A stretch of DNA of 64,000 nt from Streptomyces sp. NRRL S-87. GTDB lineage: Bacteria; Actinomycetota; Actinomycetes; Streptomycetales; Streptomycetaceae. Every line of letters starts with the position of its first letter. The stretch's first letter is position 1. The notes beneath the pieces were generated by a model. That model searched no databases and was not told the DNA's origin. It saw nothing but the letters and a program-made list of their open reading frames with translations. Both the position numbers and the translations under genes were made by a program. Below, in pieces: positions 1-8,259 of this stretch. The stretch covers positions 1 through 64,000 of the forward strand of contig NZ_JOGB01000020.1 in NCBI RefSeq assembly GCF_000719335.1, written 5' to 3'.

Positions 1-72
1 CCTCACTGGTCACCGCCGTCGCCGCCGGCACCCGCCCCGGCGACCGGCGCGCGGCCCGACTGGCGGCCGAAG
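1..72. repeat. 72-bp direct repeat, copy 1 (copy 2 at 407-478)
   Basis: Bases 1-72 are identical to bases 407-478; the match breaks at 73/479. Copy 2 lies inside the small gene at 223-588 and encodes the segment SLVTAVAAGTRP through LAAE. Copy 1 is in an open frame too but continues into unrelated Pro/Gly-rich sequence, so it looks like the truncated remnant of an upstream duplicate of that gene. The repeat may extend left of the window. Confidence 0.9.
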
Positions 73-222
73 GCGGCCCCGCCCCCCCGGTCCGGCCCAC
101 CGGCCGCGACCGGCCGACGGGACCCACCGCACCCCGCACGCCCCTCCCGCCCACGGGCCCGACGGCACACCGGTCGGCACCGGTGGCGGGGGAGCACCCA
201 CATCAGCCCCTCGGAGGCAGGT

Positions 223-588
223 ATGAGCGGTCGCCGAAACCTGACGTGGCTCGGGCTGACCCCCGAACCCGAACGCGAACTCCCCCTCGCCGTGGCCACC
301 CTGCGGGACCCCGAGGCACCCCCGGCCGCCGCCGAACGGCGCCGACTCGAGCACCTGGTCCTGCACGGCACCCAACGCGCCTGGCTCCGCTACCTCGCCG
401 AGGTCACCTCACTGGTCACCGCCGTCGCCGCCGGCACCCGCCCCGGCGACCGGCGCGCGGCCCGACTGGCGGCCGAAGTCGTCCTCGACCACCACCGCAT
501 GCTGATCGGCCTGCCCGGCCCCGGCTGGGACCGCACGACCTCCGAACGCCGGGCCCTGGAACACGCCCTGTCCCTCCTGCCCGCCTAG
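223..588 (+). CDS. Small unknown protein (121 aa)
   Basis: I do not recognise the family. The product is soluble and rich in Arg, Leu and Ala, mostly helical by composition, with no signal peptide, membrane segment or Cys pair. The start is well supported: GGAGG at 213-217 lies 5 bases before ATG 223. The segment encoded by 407-478 is duplicated exactly at the window edge. It stands 268 bases upstream of the flavoprotein operon; that gap shows only a triple GATCC run near 809-823 and an SD for the next gene. It could be a regulator or accessory protein of the operon, but nothing in the sequence shows this. Confidence 0.6.
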   Translation: MSGRRNLTWLGLTPEPERELPLAVATLRDPEAPPAAAERRRLEHLVLHGTQRAWLRYLAEVTSLVTAVAAGTRPGDRRAARLAAEVVLDHHRMLIGLPGPGWDRTTSERRALEHALSLLPA

Positions 589-856
589 GGAACGTCCGGC
601 GGGTTCGGGGCCGGGCTCGCGTGCTCTGGTGCCGCGCCAGGCCCTGCCGTCGTCGGTCGCCGACGTCCCCCAGCCACCGCTGGGACGTGCCGCCGGCACC
701 GCGCCGCCCGGCACCGCGCGTCGCAACCGTCGGCCGCCGCCCGTGCTCCGCAACGGCTCCGTCCGCGGCGCGCGATCCACGGCACCGGGCAGCACCGGAC
801 ACCTGGGCCGATCCGATCCGATCCGAACGAAACCCACCAGGAAGGGAGTTCCAGCC

Positions 857-2212
857 ATGACGACGGTGGTGAAGTCCCTCGTCCCGGACGCCGGCGCGCT
901 GCTCCGCACCGACCCGTACGACGACACTCCGCCCGGAAGCGGCCGGGAACGGCCGCTTGCGGGCCGCTCGGCCGCCGTCACCGACGCCGACGCCGACGAA
1001 CTGCTCGGGCACATCGCCGCCGCGGACCTGCGCGGCCGGGGCGGGGCCGGGTTCCCGGCGGCCGTCAAGCTGCGTGCCGTCCGCGACGCCGCCGGCCCCG
1101 CCGGGCCCGCCCCCGTGGTCGTCGCCAACGGAGAGGAGGGCGAACCGGGTTCGGTCAAGGACCGCTGGCTCATGCGCGCCCGCCCGGACCTCGTGCTCGA
1201 CGGTCTCGTCCACGCCGCCCGCATCACCCGCGCCGACCGCGGCTACGTCTACGTCTCGGACCCCGATGCCGCCGACCGCGTCCGCGACGCCCTCACGCGC
1301 CACCCCCCGCCCCTCCCCGTCGGGATCGTCCTGACCGCCCCCGGCTACGTCGCGGGCGAGGAGAGCGCCGTGGTGCGCCGCATCGAGGGGGGCCCGGCCC
1401 TCCCCACCGCCAAGCCCCCGCGCCCGTACGAACACGGCGTCGGCGGCGCCCCCACCCTCGTCGCCAACGTGGAGACGCTGGCCCGGATCGCGGCCGTGGC
1501 CGCCCGCCCCGACCTGCGCGGCGCCATCGCCGGCAGCACGCTGCTCACCCTCTCCGGCGGGTCGGCCCCGGCCCTCCTGACCGAGGTGCCGTACGGCGTG
1601 CCGCTGCGCGAACTCGCTGCCGCGCAGGGCGTCCCGGACGCCTGGGGCGCCCTGGTCGGCGGGCTCTTCGGCGGGCTGGTCGGACGGACGGGCCTCGACC
1701 TGCCGCTGGAGCCGGAGGCGCTGAGTGCCGCGGGCACGGCCGTGGGCTGCGGGGCACTGCGCTTCCTGGGCCCCGACGAGTGCCCCGTCGCCCTCGCCGC
1801 CGAGGCCGCCCGCTACCTCGCCGCCGAGAGCAGCCGCCAGTGCGGGGTCTGCGTCTCGGGTACGGCCGCCATCGCCGACGCCCTGCGCGGGCTCACGCTC
1901 GGCGAGGCCCCGGCCGACCTCCGCGAGCGCCTGCACCGCTGGTCCACCGGCCTGCACGGCCGCGGGGCCTGCGGCCTGCCGAGCGCGGCGGCCCGGCTCG
2001 CCGGCACCGTCGCGACCGCCTTCCCCGCCGCCCTCGACACCCACGAGCACGGCGCCTGCCCCGTCTGCCCGGCCCCCGCCCCGCCCCTCGCCGTCCCCGT
2101 CCCGCCCGTCCCCGTCCCGCCCGTCCCCGTCCCGCCCTTTCGCGTCCCGGCCCTCCCCGTGCCGGTCCCGGACCCCGCTCCACCCGGACCCGAGTGGCCC
2201 CCAGAGCCCTGA
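857..2212 (+). CDS. NuoF-like NADH/FMN flavoprotein subunit (451 aa)
   Basis: Related to the 51-kDa NADH-binding subunit of complex I. The FMN-binding loop reads GRGGAGFP, the dinucleotide region NGEEGEPGSVKDR, and the later GYVAGEESAVVRRIEG and GGAPTLVANVETLA blocks match the NuoF/RnfC fold. The expected cluster motif CxxCxxC is ESSRQCGVC here: the first Cys is Ser and two Cys remain, followed by RGACGL. The 4Fe-4S site is therefore altered. A tail of about 40 residues with VPVPP repeats follows. ATG 857 has AAGGGAG 8 bases upstream. The gene heads an operon with a ferredoxin, an acyl-CoA ligase and acyl-CoA dehydrogenases, so it probably passes electrons between NAD(H), FMN and the ferredoxin. 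A role in complex I is unlikely because no other Nuo genes are here. Confidence 0.8.
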   Translation: MTTVVKSLVPDAGALLRTDPYDDTPPGSGRERPLAGRSAAVTDADADELLGHIAAADLRGRGGAGFPAAVKLRAVRDAAGPAGPAPVVVANGEEGEPGSVKDRWLMRARPDLVLDGLVHAARITRADRGYVYVSDPDAADRVRDALTRHPPPLPVGIVLTAPGYVAGEESAVVRRIEGGPALPTAKPPRPYEHGVGGAPTLVANVETLARIAAVAARPDLRGAIAGSTLLTLSGGSAPALLTEVPYGVPLRELAAAQGVPDAWGALVGGLFGGLVGRTGLDLPLEPEALSAAGTAVGCGALRFLGPDECPVALAAEAARYLAAESSRQCGVCVSGTAAIADALRGLTLGEAPADLRERLHRWSTGLHGRGACGLPSAAARLAGTVATAFPAALDTHEHGACPVCPAPAPPLAVPVPPVPVPPVPVPPFRVPALPVPVPDPAPPGPEWPPEP

Positions 2213-2440
2213 GGCCCCGCCCGCCGGCAGCCTGGCCGACCCGCACCCCGCACCCGGCACCCGCACCCGCAGCCGCCCGCACCCGCATCCCCCGCCCGCC
2301 CCCCCCGCTTCCCCGCCCCCGGCGCACGCGTCCCGCAGCCGCAACCGGCCTCCCGCGACCGGCCCTCCCGCACCCCGCCCCCGCCCCCGCAGCCCGCAGC
2401 ACCCGGCCCGGCCCGGCCCGGGCCCCCGAAAGGACCCGCC

Positions 2441-2632
2441 ATGAAACTCCTCCTCGACTCCACCCGCTGCCAGGGCTACGGCCTGTGCCTGGAGCACGCG
2501 CCCGCCCTCGTCGAGCTCGACGAGTGGGGCTACGCCGTCGTCCTCGACATCCCCGTCCCCCTCTCGGAGGAGGACAACGCCAAGGCCTGCGCCGAGGCCT
2601 GCCCCAACGCCGCCCTGCGCGTGGTCGGCTGA
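2441..2632 (+). CDS. 3Fe-4S type small ferredoxin (63 aa)
   Basis: Cys10-x5-Cys16 near the N-terminus (CQGYGLC) and Cys50/Cys54-Pro (KACAEACPNAAL) near the C-terminus are the pattern of actinobacterial 3Fe-4S ferredoxins that usually serve P450s and dehydrogenases. The length is normal. GAAAGGA ends 7 bases before ATG 2441. The 228-bp spacer from the flavoprotein gene is extremely C-rich and shows no gene. Its stop is one base before the GTG start of the acyl-CoA ligase, so the two are translationally coupled. It most likely links the NuoF-like flavoprotein to the acyl-CoA dehydrogenases downstream; the direction of electron flow cannot be read from sequence. Confidence 0.85.
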   Translation: MKLLLDSTRCQGYGLCLEHAPALVELDEWGYAVVLDIPVPLSEEDNAKACAEACPNAALRVVG

Positions 2633-2633
2633 C

Positions 2634-4847
2634 GTGGCCCGCGACCTCACCGCCCTCTTCGACCCCCGCTCCGTCGCCGTCGTCGGAGCCAGTGACGACC
2701 CCGCCAAGTACGGCCACGCGGTGGCCGCGCAGGCCCTGCGCGCGCCCGGCCGCCGTCCCGTCCACCTCGTCAACCGCCGCGGCGGGACCGTGCTCGGCCG
2801 CCCCGCCGCCACCTCCCTCCCGCAGCTCGGCGAACCCGTGGACCTGGTCGTGGTCTCCGTACCCGGCCCCGGCTTCGAGGCCGCCGTCGACGACGCCCTG
2901 GCCTGCGGGGCCCGCGCGATCGTCGCGATCACCGCCGGCTTCGCCGAGACGGGACCGGCCGGACTGGCCCGCCAGCGCGCGGTCGCCGACCGGGTACGGG
3001 CCGCCGGAGCCGTCCTGGTCGGCCCCAACTGCCTCGGCATCGCCGACAACACCACCGAGCTCTACCTCGCCTCCGACGCGTTCGCCCCCGGCGGCGTGGC
3101 CCTCCTCAGCCAGAGCGGAAACCTCGCCCTGGAGCTCCAACTGCGCTGCCTACCGCACGGCGTGGGCTTCTCCCGCTTCGTCTCGCTCGGCAACCAGGCC
3201 GACGTGACCCTCGTGGACCTGGTCGAGGACTGCGCCCGCCACGACGAGACCCACGCCATCGCCGTGTACGCGGAGGACTTCGGCGACGGGCGCGCGCTGG
3301 CCCGCGCCGCCGCGGCGGCGGACAAGCCGGTGGTCCTGCTCAGTGCCGGACGCGGCACCGCCTCGGCGCGCAGCGCCCGGTCCCACACCGGGGCCCTCAC
3401 CACCTCCGCCGACGTGGTGGCCGCCGCCTGCCGCGACGCGGGCGTCGAACTGGTCGCCACCCCGCGAGAGATGGCCGTCGTGCTCGCCGCCCTGGGGTCC
3501 CGGACCAAGGCCCGCGGGACCGCCCGCGGGACCGGCCGCCGCACGGCCGTCTTCACCGACGGCGGCGGCCACGGCGCCATCGCCGCCGACGCCGCCGAGG
3601 CCCGGGGCCTCACCGTGCCCGAACTCAGCGCCCCGGTACGAGAATCCCTGCGCCGGGTCCTGTGGGCCCAGTCCTCCGTGGCCAACCCCGTCGACCTCGC
3701 CGGGATGGGGGAGCAGGACCCGGACTCGTACGCCCGCACCGTCGCGGCCCTGCTCGACGCGGACGAGGTCGACGCCGTCCTCATGACCGGCTACTTCGGC
3801 GGGTACGCGGCCTCCCAGGGCGGCCTCGGAGGCGGTACGGCGGCCCGCACCGGCCCCGGTGCCCCGCAGGCTCCCGCGGGCCCCGCCACCCCGCTCGCGC
3901 CCGACGCCCCGGCCCCCGGCACCCTGGCGGCCGGCGAACTGGCGGCCGCCCGCACCCTCGCCGCCCGCCTCGCCACGCCGTGCGCCGCCCCCGGCGACGG
4001 CGCGGCCCGCGTCCCCGCCGCCGCCCCCAAGCCGCTGGTCGTGCAGTCCATGTACCCCGACTCGCCGAGCTGCCGCGTGCTCGCCCGGGCCGGCGTACCG
4101 GTGTTCGAGGCGACCGAGGACGCCGCGCGGGCCCTGGCCGCCATGACGGCCCCCCGTCCGGCCACCGCCATCGCCCCCCTGCCCGACCCCGCCGTGCCGC
4201 TGGGCGACCCCGGCTACCACGGCGTACGGGCCCTGCTGGCCGCCGCCGGGGTGCCCTTCCCCGCCGCCCGCGAGGTGATCGACGAGGCCGGTCTGCTCGC
4301 CGCCGCCGACGCGTTCCCGGGCCCGTACGTCCTGAAGGCCCTGCACCTGCTGCACAAGTCCGACGCGGGCGGGGTCGCCCTCCGGCTGCCGGACCGGACG
4401 GCCCTCCTGGAGGCCCACCGCGCCATGCACGCCCGGCTCGGCGCCGCCGCGTACTCCGTGGAGGCCATGGCGGACCTCACCGACGGCGTCGAGCTCATCG
4501 TCGGCGTCAACCGCGACCCCCGCTTCGGGCCGGTCGCCATGGTCGGCCTCGGCGGGGTGTTCACCGAGGCCCTCCACGACGTGGCGTTCGCCCTCGCCCC
4601 CGTGCCGGCCGCGCACGCCGAACGGCTCCTGCGCGGCCTGCGCACGGCGGCGCTCCTGACCGGTGCCCGCGGCCGCCCCCCGGTCGACCTGCGGGCCGCC
4701 GCCGAGGCCGTCGCCCTGATCACCGAGGTGGCCGCGGCCCATCCCGAGATCAGCGAACTGGAGGTCAACCCGCTGCTGGCCCGCCCGGACGGGGTCCTCG
4801 CCCTCGACGCCCGCGCGGTCCTGGCCCCGCCGCCCGCCGCCCCCTGA
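2634..4847 (+). CDS. Acyl-CoA synthetase, ADP-forming (CoA-binding/ATP-grasp fusion, 737 aa)
   Basis: A full-length NDP-forming acyl-CoA ligase. The order is a CoA-binding Rossmann domain (from FDPRSVAVVGAS, residues 9-20), succinyl-CoA-synthetase-like flavodoxin domains, and a C-terminal ATP-grasp domain (from about residue 540: PYVLKALHLLHKSDAGGV, then VELIVGVNRDPRFGPV). His251 in SHTGAL is the expected phospho-histidine. Alpha and beta parts are fused in one chain, joined by an Ala/Pro/Gly-rich insert around residues 395-450. GTG 2634 is one base after the ferredoxin stop, with no separate SD, which argues for coupling. The reaction is acid + CoA + ATP to acyl-CoA + ADP + Pi, or the reverse with ATP gain. 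In this operon it would activate the acid whose CoA ester the dehydrogenases oxidise. Confidence 0.88.
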   Translation: MARDLTALFDPRSVAVVGASDDPAKYGHAVAAQALRAPGRRPVHLVNRRGGTVLGRPAATSLPQLGEPVDLVVVSVPGPGFEAAVDDALACGARAIVAITAGFAETGPAGLARQRAVADRVRAAGAVLVGPNCLGIADNTTELYLASDAFAPGGVALLSQSGNLALELQLRCLPHGVGFSRFVSLGNQADVTLVDLVEDCARHDETHAIAVYAEDFGDGRALARAAAAADKPVVLLSAGRGTASARSARSHTGALTTSADVVAAACRDAGVELVATPREMAVVLAALGSRTKARGTARGTGRRTAVFTDGGGHGAIAADAAEARGLTVPELSAPVRESLRRVLWAQSSVANPVDLAGMGEQDPDSYARTVAALLDADEVDAVLMTGYFGGYAASQGGLGGGTAARTGPGAPQAPAGPATPLAPDAPAPGTLAAGELAAARTLAARLATPCAAPGDGAARVPAAAPKPLVVQSMYPDSPSCRVLARAGVPVFEATEDAARALAAMTAPRPATAIAPLPDPAVPLGDPGYHGVRALLAAAGVPFPAAREVIDEAGLLAAADAFPGPYVLKALHLLHKSDAGGVALRLPDRTALLEAHRAMHARLGAAAYSVEAMADLTDGVELIVGVNRDPRFGPVAMVGLGGVFTEALHDVAFALAPVPAAHAERLLRGLRTAALLTGARGRPPVDLRAAAEAVALITEVAAAHPEISELEVNPLLARPDGVLALDARAVLAPPPAAP

Positions 4848-4932
4848 CGACCGGGCCCCCGGCCCCCGGCCGCTCCAGCCACCCGCGCCACCCGATCCGA
4901 CGCACCGCCCGACCGCACCGTCCGAGCCCACT

Positions 4933-4976
4933 CCCAGATCCAGCCCAGTTCCAGCCCAGATCCAGCCCAGATCCAC
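4933..4976. repeat. Four tandem 11-bp repeats before the acyl-CoA dehydrogenase gene
   Basis: Four head-to-tail copies of CCCAGATCCAG (the second has GTT for GAT, the last ends in C) occupy 4933-4976 and end just before the AGGAG Shine-Dalgarno at 4978-4982. The unit length is one DNA helical turn, so all copies face the same side of the helix. It may be a protein-binding array or simple slippage; no palindrome is visible in the unit. Confidence 0.85.
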
Positions 4977-4987
4977 CAGGAGCCGCA

Positions 4988-6163
4988 ATGGACTTCCGCT
5001 ACACCCCCGCCCAGGCCGACCTCAAGGCCCGTGCCGCCGGCTACGCACGGCTGCTCATGGCCTACGAGAACCAGTCCGAGGAGGCCGGCGGCCCGCTCCC
5101 CGCCGACACCGTCCGCGAGCTCACCCGGGCCGCCATGGACGCGGGCGTCTACGCCATCAACATGCCCGCGGAGTGGGGCGGCGCCGGCCTCTCCCTCCTC
5201 GACCAGGTCATCGTCGAGGAGGAGTTCGGCAAGGTCACCAACTGCCTCTGGGACATCCCCTGGCGTCCCGCCAACGTGCTGGCGTACGGCACCGAGGCGC
5301 AGCGCGAGAAGTACCTGCTGCCGGTGATCCGCGGCGAGCGGTTCGACGCCTTCGCCGTTACGGAGCCGGGTGCCGGGTCCGACCCCGGATCCGGCACCAG
5401 CACCGCCACCCGGACCGCAGGCGGCTGGCTGCTCAACGGTGAGAAGTGGTTCGTGACCTGCGGGGACATCGCCGACTTCCTGCTCGTCCAGGCCGACGCC
5501 GGCCCCGACCGGGAGGCCACGCTCTTCTTCGTCGACAAGCAGGCCCCCGGGGTGGAGCTGACCCGGGTCCCGCGCTTCATGCACTCCGCGGTCAACGGGC
5601 ACCCCGAGTTCACGTTCACCGACGTGTTCGTGCCCGACGAGGACGTCCTCGGCGGCGTCGGCAACGGCTACGAGCTGACCCGGGAGTGGTTCACCGACGA
5701 GCGGCTGATGATCGCCGCCCGCACGACGGGGGCCGCGGAGCGGGCGCTGGAACTGGCCCGCGACTGGGCCGTCGAGCGGCGCCAGTTCGGCTCCCGGATC
5801 GCCGACTTCCAGCTGGTCCAGGGCATGCTCGCGGACTGCGCCGCCGACATCGCGGTGAACCGGGCGTACACCCACCAGGTGGCGTGGGAGGCCGACCAGC
5901 CCGGCACGGACCGCAAGACCCTGCACGCCAAGGCCGCCACGGCGAAGCTCGCCGCCAGCGAGGCCGCGGGCCGGGTCGTGGACCGCTGCCTGCAGATCTT
6001 CGGCGGGCGCGGTTACGACCGTACGTACGCCGTCGAGCGCATGTACCGCGAGCTCCGTGTGGACCGGATCTGGGAGGGCACGTCCGAGATCCAGCGCCTG
6101 ATCGTCGCGAACGAACTGGTCAAGCGCGGCACCGGCGCCCTCGCGCTCCCCACCGCCCCCTGA
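4988..6163 (+). CDS. Acyl-CoA dehydrogenase, first of a sister pair (391 aa)
   Basis: A complete acyl-CoA dehydrogenase of normal length: N-terminal helical domain, FAD/substrate beta-domain with YAVTEPGAGSDP-like motif (FAVTEPGAGSDP) and NGEKWFVTCGD, then the C-terminal helical domain with ERRQFGSRIADFQLVQ, QIFGGRGYDR and RIWEGTSEIQRLI. Glu363 in WEGT is the usual catalytic base. AGGAG at 4978-4982 sets ATG 4988. It is followed after 95 bases by a paralogue. The C-terminal coding halves share a 116-bp stretch with one mismatch (5699-5814 against 6967-7082). The enzyme would introduce the alpha,beta double bond in the acyl-CoA made by the ligase. No electron-transfer flavoprotein gene is in the window; the ferredoxin and NuoF-like genes may replace it. 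Confidence 0.9.
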   Translation: MDFRYTPAQADLKARAAGYARLLMAYENQSEEAGGPLPADTVRELTRAAMDAGVYAINMPAEWGGAGLSLLDQVIVEEEFGKVTNCLWDIPWRPANVLAYGTEAQREKYLLPVIRGERFDAFAVTEPGAGSDPGSGTSTATRTAGGWLLNGEKWFVTCGDIADFLLVQADAGPDREATLFFVDKQAPGVELTRVPRFMHSAVNGHPEFTFTDVFVPDEDVLGGVGNGYELTREWFTDERLMIAARTTGAAERALELARDWAVERRQFGSRIADFQLVQGMLADCAADIAVNRAYTHQVAWEADQPGTDRKTLHAKAATAKLAASEAAGRVVDRCLQIFGGRGYDRTYAVERMYRELRVDRIWEGTSEIQRLIVANELVKRGTGALALPTAP

Positions 6164-6258
6164 CCCGCCCCCTCCCTCCCTCCCTGCCCCGCTCCCGCCC
6201 GCCCGCCCACCGGAGCGGACCCCACCGGACCGCACCCACCAGACCGGAGACACAACCC

Positions 6259-7428
6259 ATGGACTTCCGCCTCACCACCCGCCAGCAGCAGCTCAAGGCC
6301 ACGGCCCGCGAGCTCGCCGCTTTCATCGAGAAGTACGAGCTCGACTGCGAGGAGGCCAACGGCCTGCCCCCCGCGGCCCACACCGAGATCCGCGACGCCG
6401 TCCTGGCCAGCGGCCTCCAGGCCGTCAACATGCCCGCCGAATGGGGCGGTGCCGGCCTGACGATCTTCGAGCAGGCCGTGGTCCAGGAGGAGCTCGGCAG
6501 GCTCACCGGTGCCCTGTGGGACACCGTCTGGCGCCCGGCCAACGCCCTGCGCCACTGCACCCCCGAGCAGCGCGAGCGCTACCTCGTCCCCGTCATCCGC
6601 GGCCACCGCCGCGACTGCTACGCCGTCACCGAGCCCGGGGCCGGCTCCGACCCCCGGAACCTCGCCACCACCGCGACCCGCACCGACCGCGGCTGGGTCG
6701 TCAACGGCGAGAAGTGGTTCGTGACCGTCGGCGACCACGCCGACTTCCTCATCGTCCTGGCGGCGGCGGGGGAGGAGCGGGCCCCCACCCTCTTCCTCGT
6801 CGACAAGGAGACCCCCGGGGTCGAGATCACCCGGGTGCCGCGCTTCATGCACACCTTCGTCTACGAGCACCCCGAGTTCACGTTCACCGACGTCGAGGTG
6901 CCCGAGGACGCCGTCCTCGGCGGCATCGGAGACGGCTACGACATCACCCGCTCCTGGTTCACCGAGGAGCGGCTGATGATCGCCGCCCGCACGACGGGGG
7001 CCGCGGAGCGGGCGCTGGAGCTGGCCCGCGACTGGGCCGTCGAGCGGCGCCAGTTCGGCTCCCGGATCGCCGACTTCCAGCTCGTGCAGGGCATGCTGGC
7101 GGACTGCGCCGTCGACATCGCGGTGAACCGCGCGTACTTCCACCAGGTGGCGTGGGAGACCGACCAGCCCGACGCCGACCGCAAGACCCTGCACGCGAAG
7201 GCGGCCATCGCGAAGCTCTCCGCGAGCGAGGCGGCCGGCCGGGTCGTGGACCGCTGCGTGCAGATCTTCGGCGGGCGCGGCTACGACCGCACGTACGCCG
7301 TCGAGCGCCTCTACCGCGAGCTGCGCGTGGACCGGATCTGGGAGGGCACGTCCGAGATCCAGCGCCTGATCGTCGCGGGTGAACTGGTCAAGCGGGGCAC
7401 GGGCGTGCTGCACCTGCCCACCGCCTGA
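6259..7428 (+). CDS. Acyl-CoA dehydrogenase, second of a sister pair (389 aa)
   Basis: Same architecture and motifs as the gene before it: YAVTEPGAGSDP, NGEKWFVTVGD, QIFGGRGYDR and WEGTSEIQRL with Glu362 as catalytic base, so neither sister is a dead subunit. Most differences lie in the N-terminal helical domain, while the C-terminal third is nearly the same even at silent positions. GGAG at 6246-6249 supports ATG 6259. The pair may form a mixed tetramer or act on related substrates; in actinobacterial steroid and fatty-acid pathways paired FadE subunits can form heterotetramers, but here both keep the active site. A TetR gene follows after about 160 bases on the same strand. Confidence 0.9.
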   Translation: MDFRLTTRQQQLKATARELAAFIEKYELDCEEANGLPPAAHTEIRDAVLASGLQAVNMPAEWGGAGLTIFEQAVVQEELGRLTGALWDTVWRPANALRHCTPEQRERYLVPVIRGHRRDCYAVTEPGAGSDPRNLATTATRTDRGWVVNGEKWFVTVGDHADFLIVLAAAGEERAPTLFLVDKETPGVEITRVPRFMHTFVYEHPEFTFTDVEVPEDAVLGGIGDGYDITRSWFTEERLMIAARTTGAAERALELARDWAVERRQFGSRIADFQLVQGMLADCAVDIAVNRAYFHQVAWETDQPDADRKTLHAKAAIAKLSASEAAGRVVDRCVQIFGGRGYDRTYAVERLYRELRVDRIWEGTSEIQRLIVAGELVKRGTGVLHLPTA

Positions 7429-7587
7429 CGGACGGGAGGGCGGCCCCGGCACGACCCGGCCGCCGCCACCACCCCTGCCCGCGGTGACTCATGGGCGAAG
7501 ATGGTCACCGCGGGTACGGGGTCCGGGCGGCGGGCGGCCCGAGGACACGCGTACCGGCACGGACGGACACGGATGGGGAGTCACGAC

Positions 7588-8199
7588 GTGAGCAAGGCCG
7601 AACGCACGCAGGAGACGCGCGAGCGGATCCTCACCGCTGCCTGCGCGGTCATCGCGGAGGTCGGCTTCGAGAAGATCCGCATGCGCATGGTCGCCGAGCG
7701 GGCCCAGGTCTCCACCGCGCTGCTGCACTACCACTTCGAGACGCGGGAGAAGCTCTTCGACGAGGCGATGCGGCACTCCTTCCAGCAGACCGGCACCGAG
7801 CTGGAGCGGGACGCCGGCTCCGTGCCGGCCGCGGTGACCCTGGCGCGCATCGTGCACAGCATGCTGCCCACGGACGCCGAGCTGCGCCAGGACTGGAAGC
7901 TGTGGCAGGAGCTGTGGGTCCGCGCCCTGCGCGACCCCTCGGCCCACGAGCTCACCCTGGACCTCTACGAGCAGCTGCACGTCTGGGTCGCCGAGGCGGT
8001 CCGCCGCGGCATCGACGCGGGGGAGTTCACGCCCTGCGACGTCGACGCCGTCAGCACCCTGGTGCTGGCCCTGTGCGACGGCTTCGGCATCCGCCTCATG
8101 CTCGCCGACCCCCGCCTGACCGTCGCCGCGGCCGAGGCCGCCATCTGGGGCACCGTGGCCCCGGCCCTGGGCACTCCGGCCGCCTTCCCCGCCCTCTGA
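7588..8199 (+). CDS. TetR-family regulator at the end of the acyl-CoA operon (203 aa)
   Basis: N-terminal TetR helix-turn-helix: TRERILTAACAVIAEVGFEKIRMRMVAE followed by VSTALLHYHFETREKLFDEA, the usual recognition helix and YxxF block. The C-terminal ligand domain resembles the BetI type. I prefer GTG 7588 because GGGGAG (7576-7580) lies 7 bases upstream; an in-frame ATG at 7573 has no SD. It is co-directional with the acyl-CoA genes and is the natural candidate to sense their acyl-CoA or acid and to control the operon promoter before 857. No clear operator palindrome was found there by eye. Confidence 0.85.
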   Translation: MSKAERTQETRERILTAACAVIAEVGFEKIRMRMVAERAQVSTALLHYHFETREKLFDEAMRHSFQQTGTELERDAGSVPAAVTLARIVHSMLPTDAELRQDWKLWQELWVRALRDPSAHELTLDLYEQLHVWVAEAVRRGIDAGEFTPCDVDAVSTLVLALCDGFGIRLMLADPRLTVAAAEAAIWGTVAPALGTPAAFPAL

Positions 8200-8208
8200 C
8201 GCCGTCGC

Positions 8209-8232
8209 GAGCCCGAGCCCGAGCCCGAGCCC
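8209..8232. repeat. GAGCCC hexamer repeat (x4)
   Basis: Four exact GAGCCC units just after the TetR stop, between two convergent genes. It is probably replication slippage and shows no hairpin. Confidence 0.9.
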
Positions 8233-8259
8233 GAAGCGCGCGGGGCCGTCCGTACGCGG

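Noticed and set aside
629..856. Longer N-terminus for the NuoF-like protein
   Set aside because: Upstream residues are Arg/Pro-rich and unlike the family; a good SD sets ATG 857.
8209..8232. GC hexamer and similar short repeats (also near 14127, 19299 and 55515) as CRISPR-like arrays
   Set aside because: Units are short and contiguous with no spacers; there is no cas gene.
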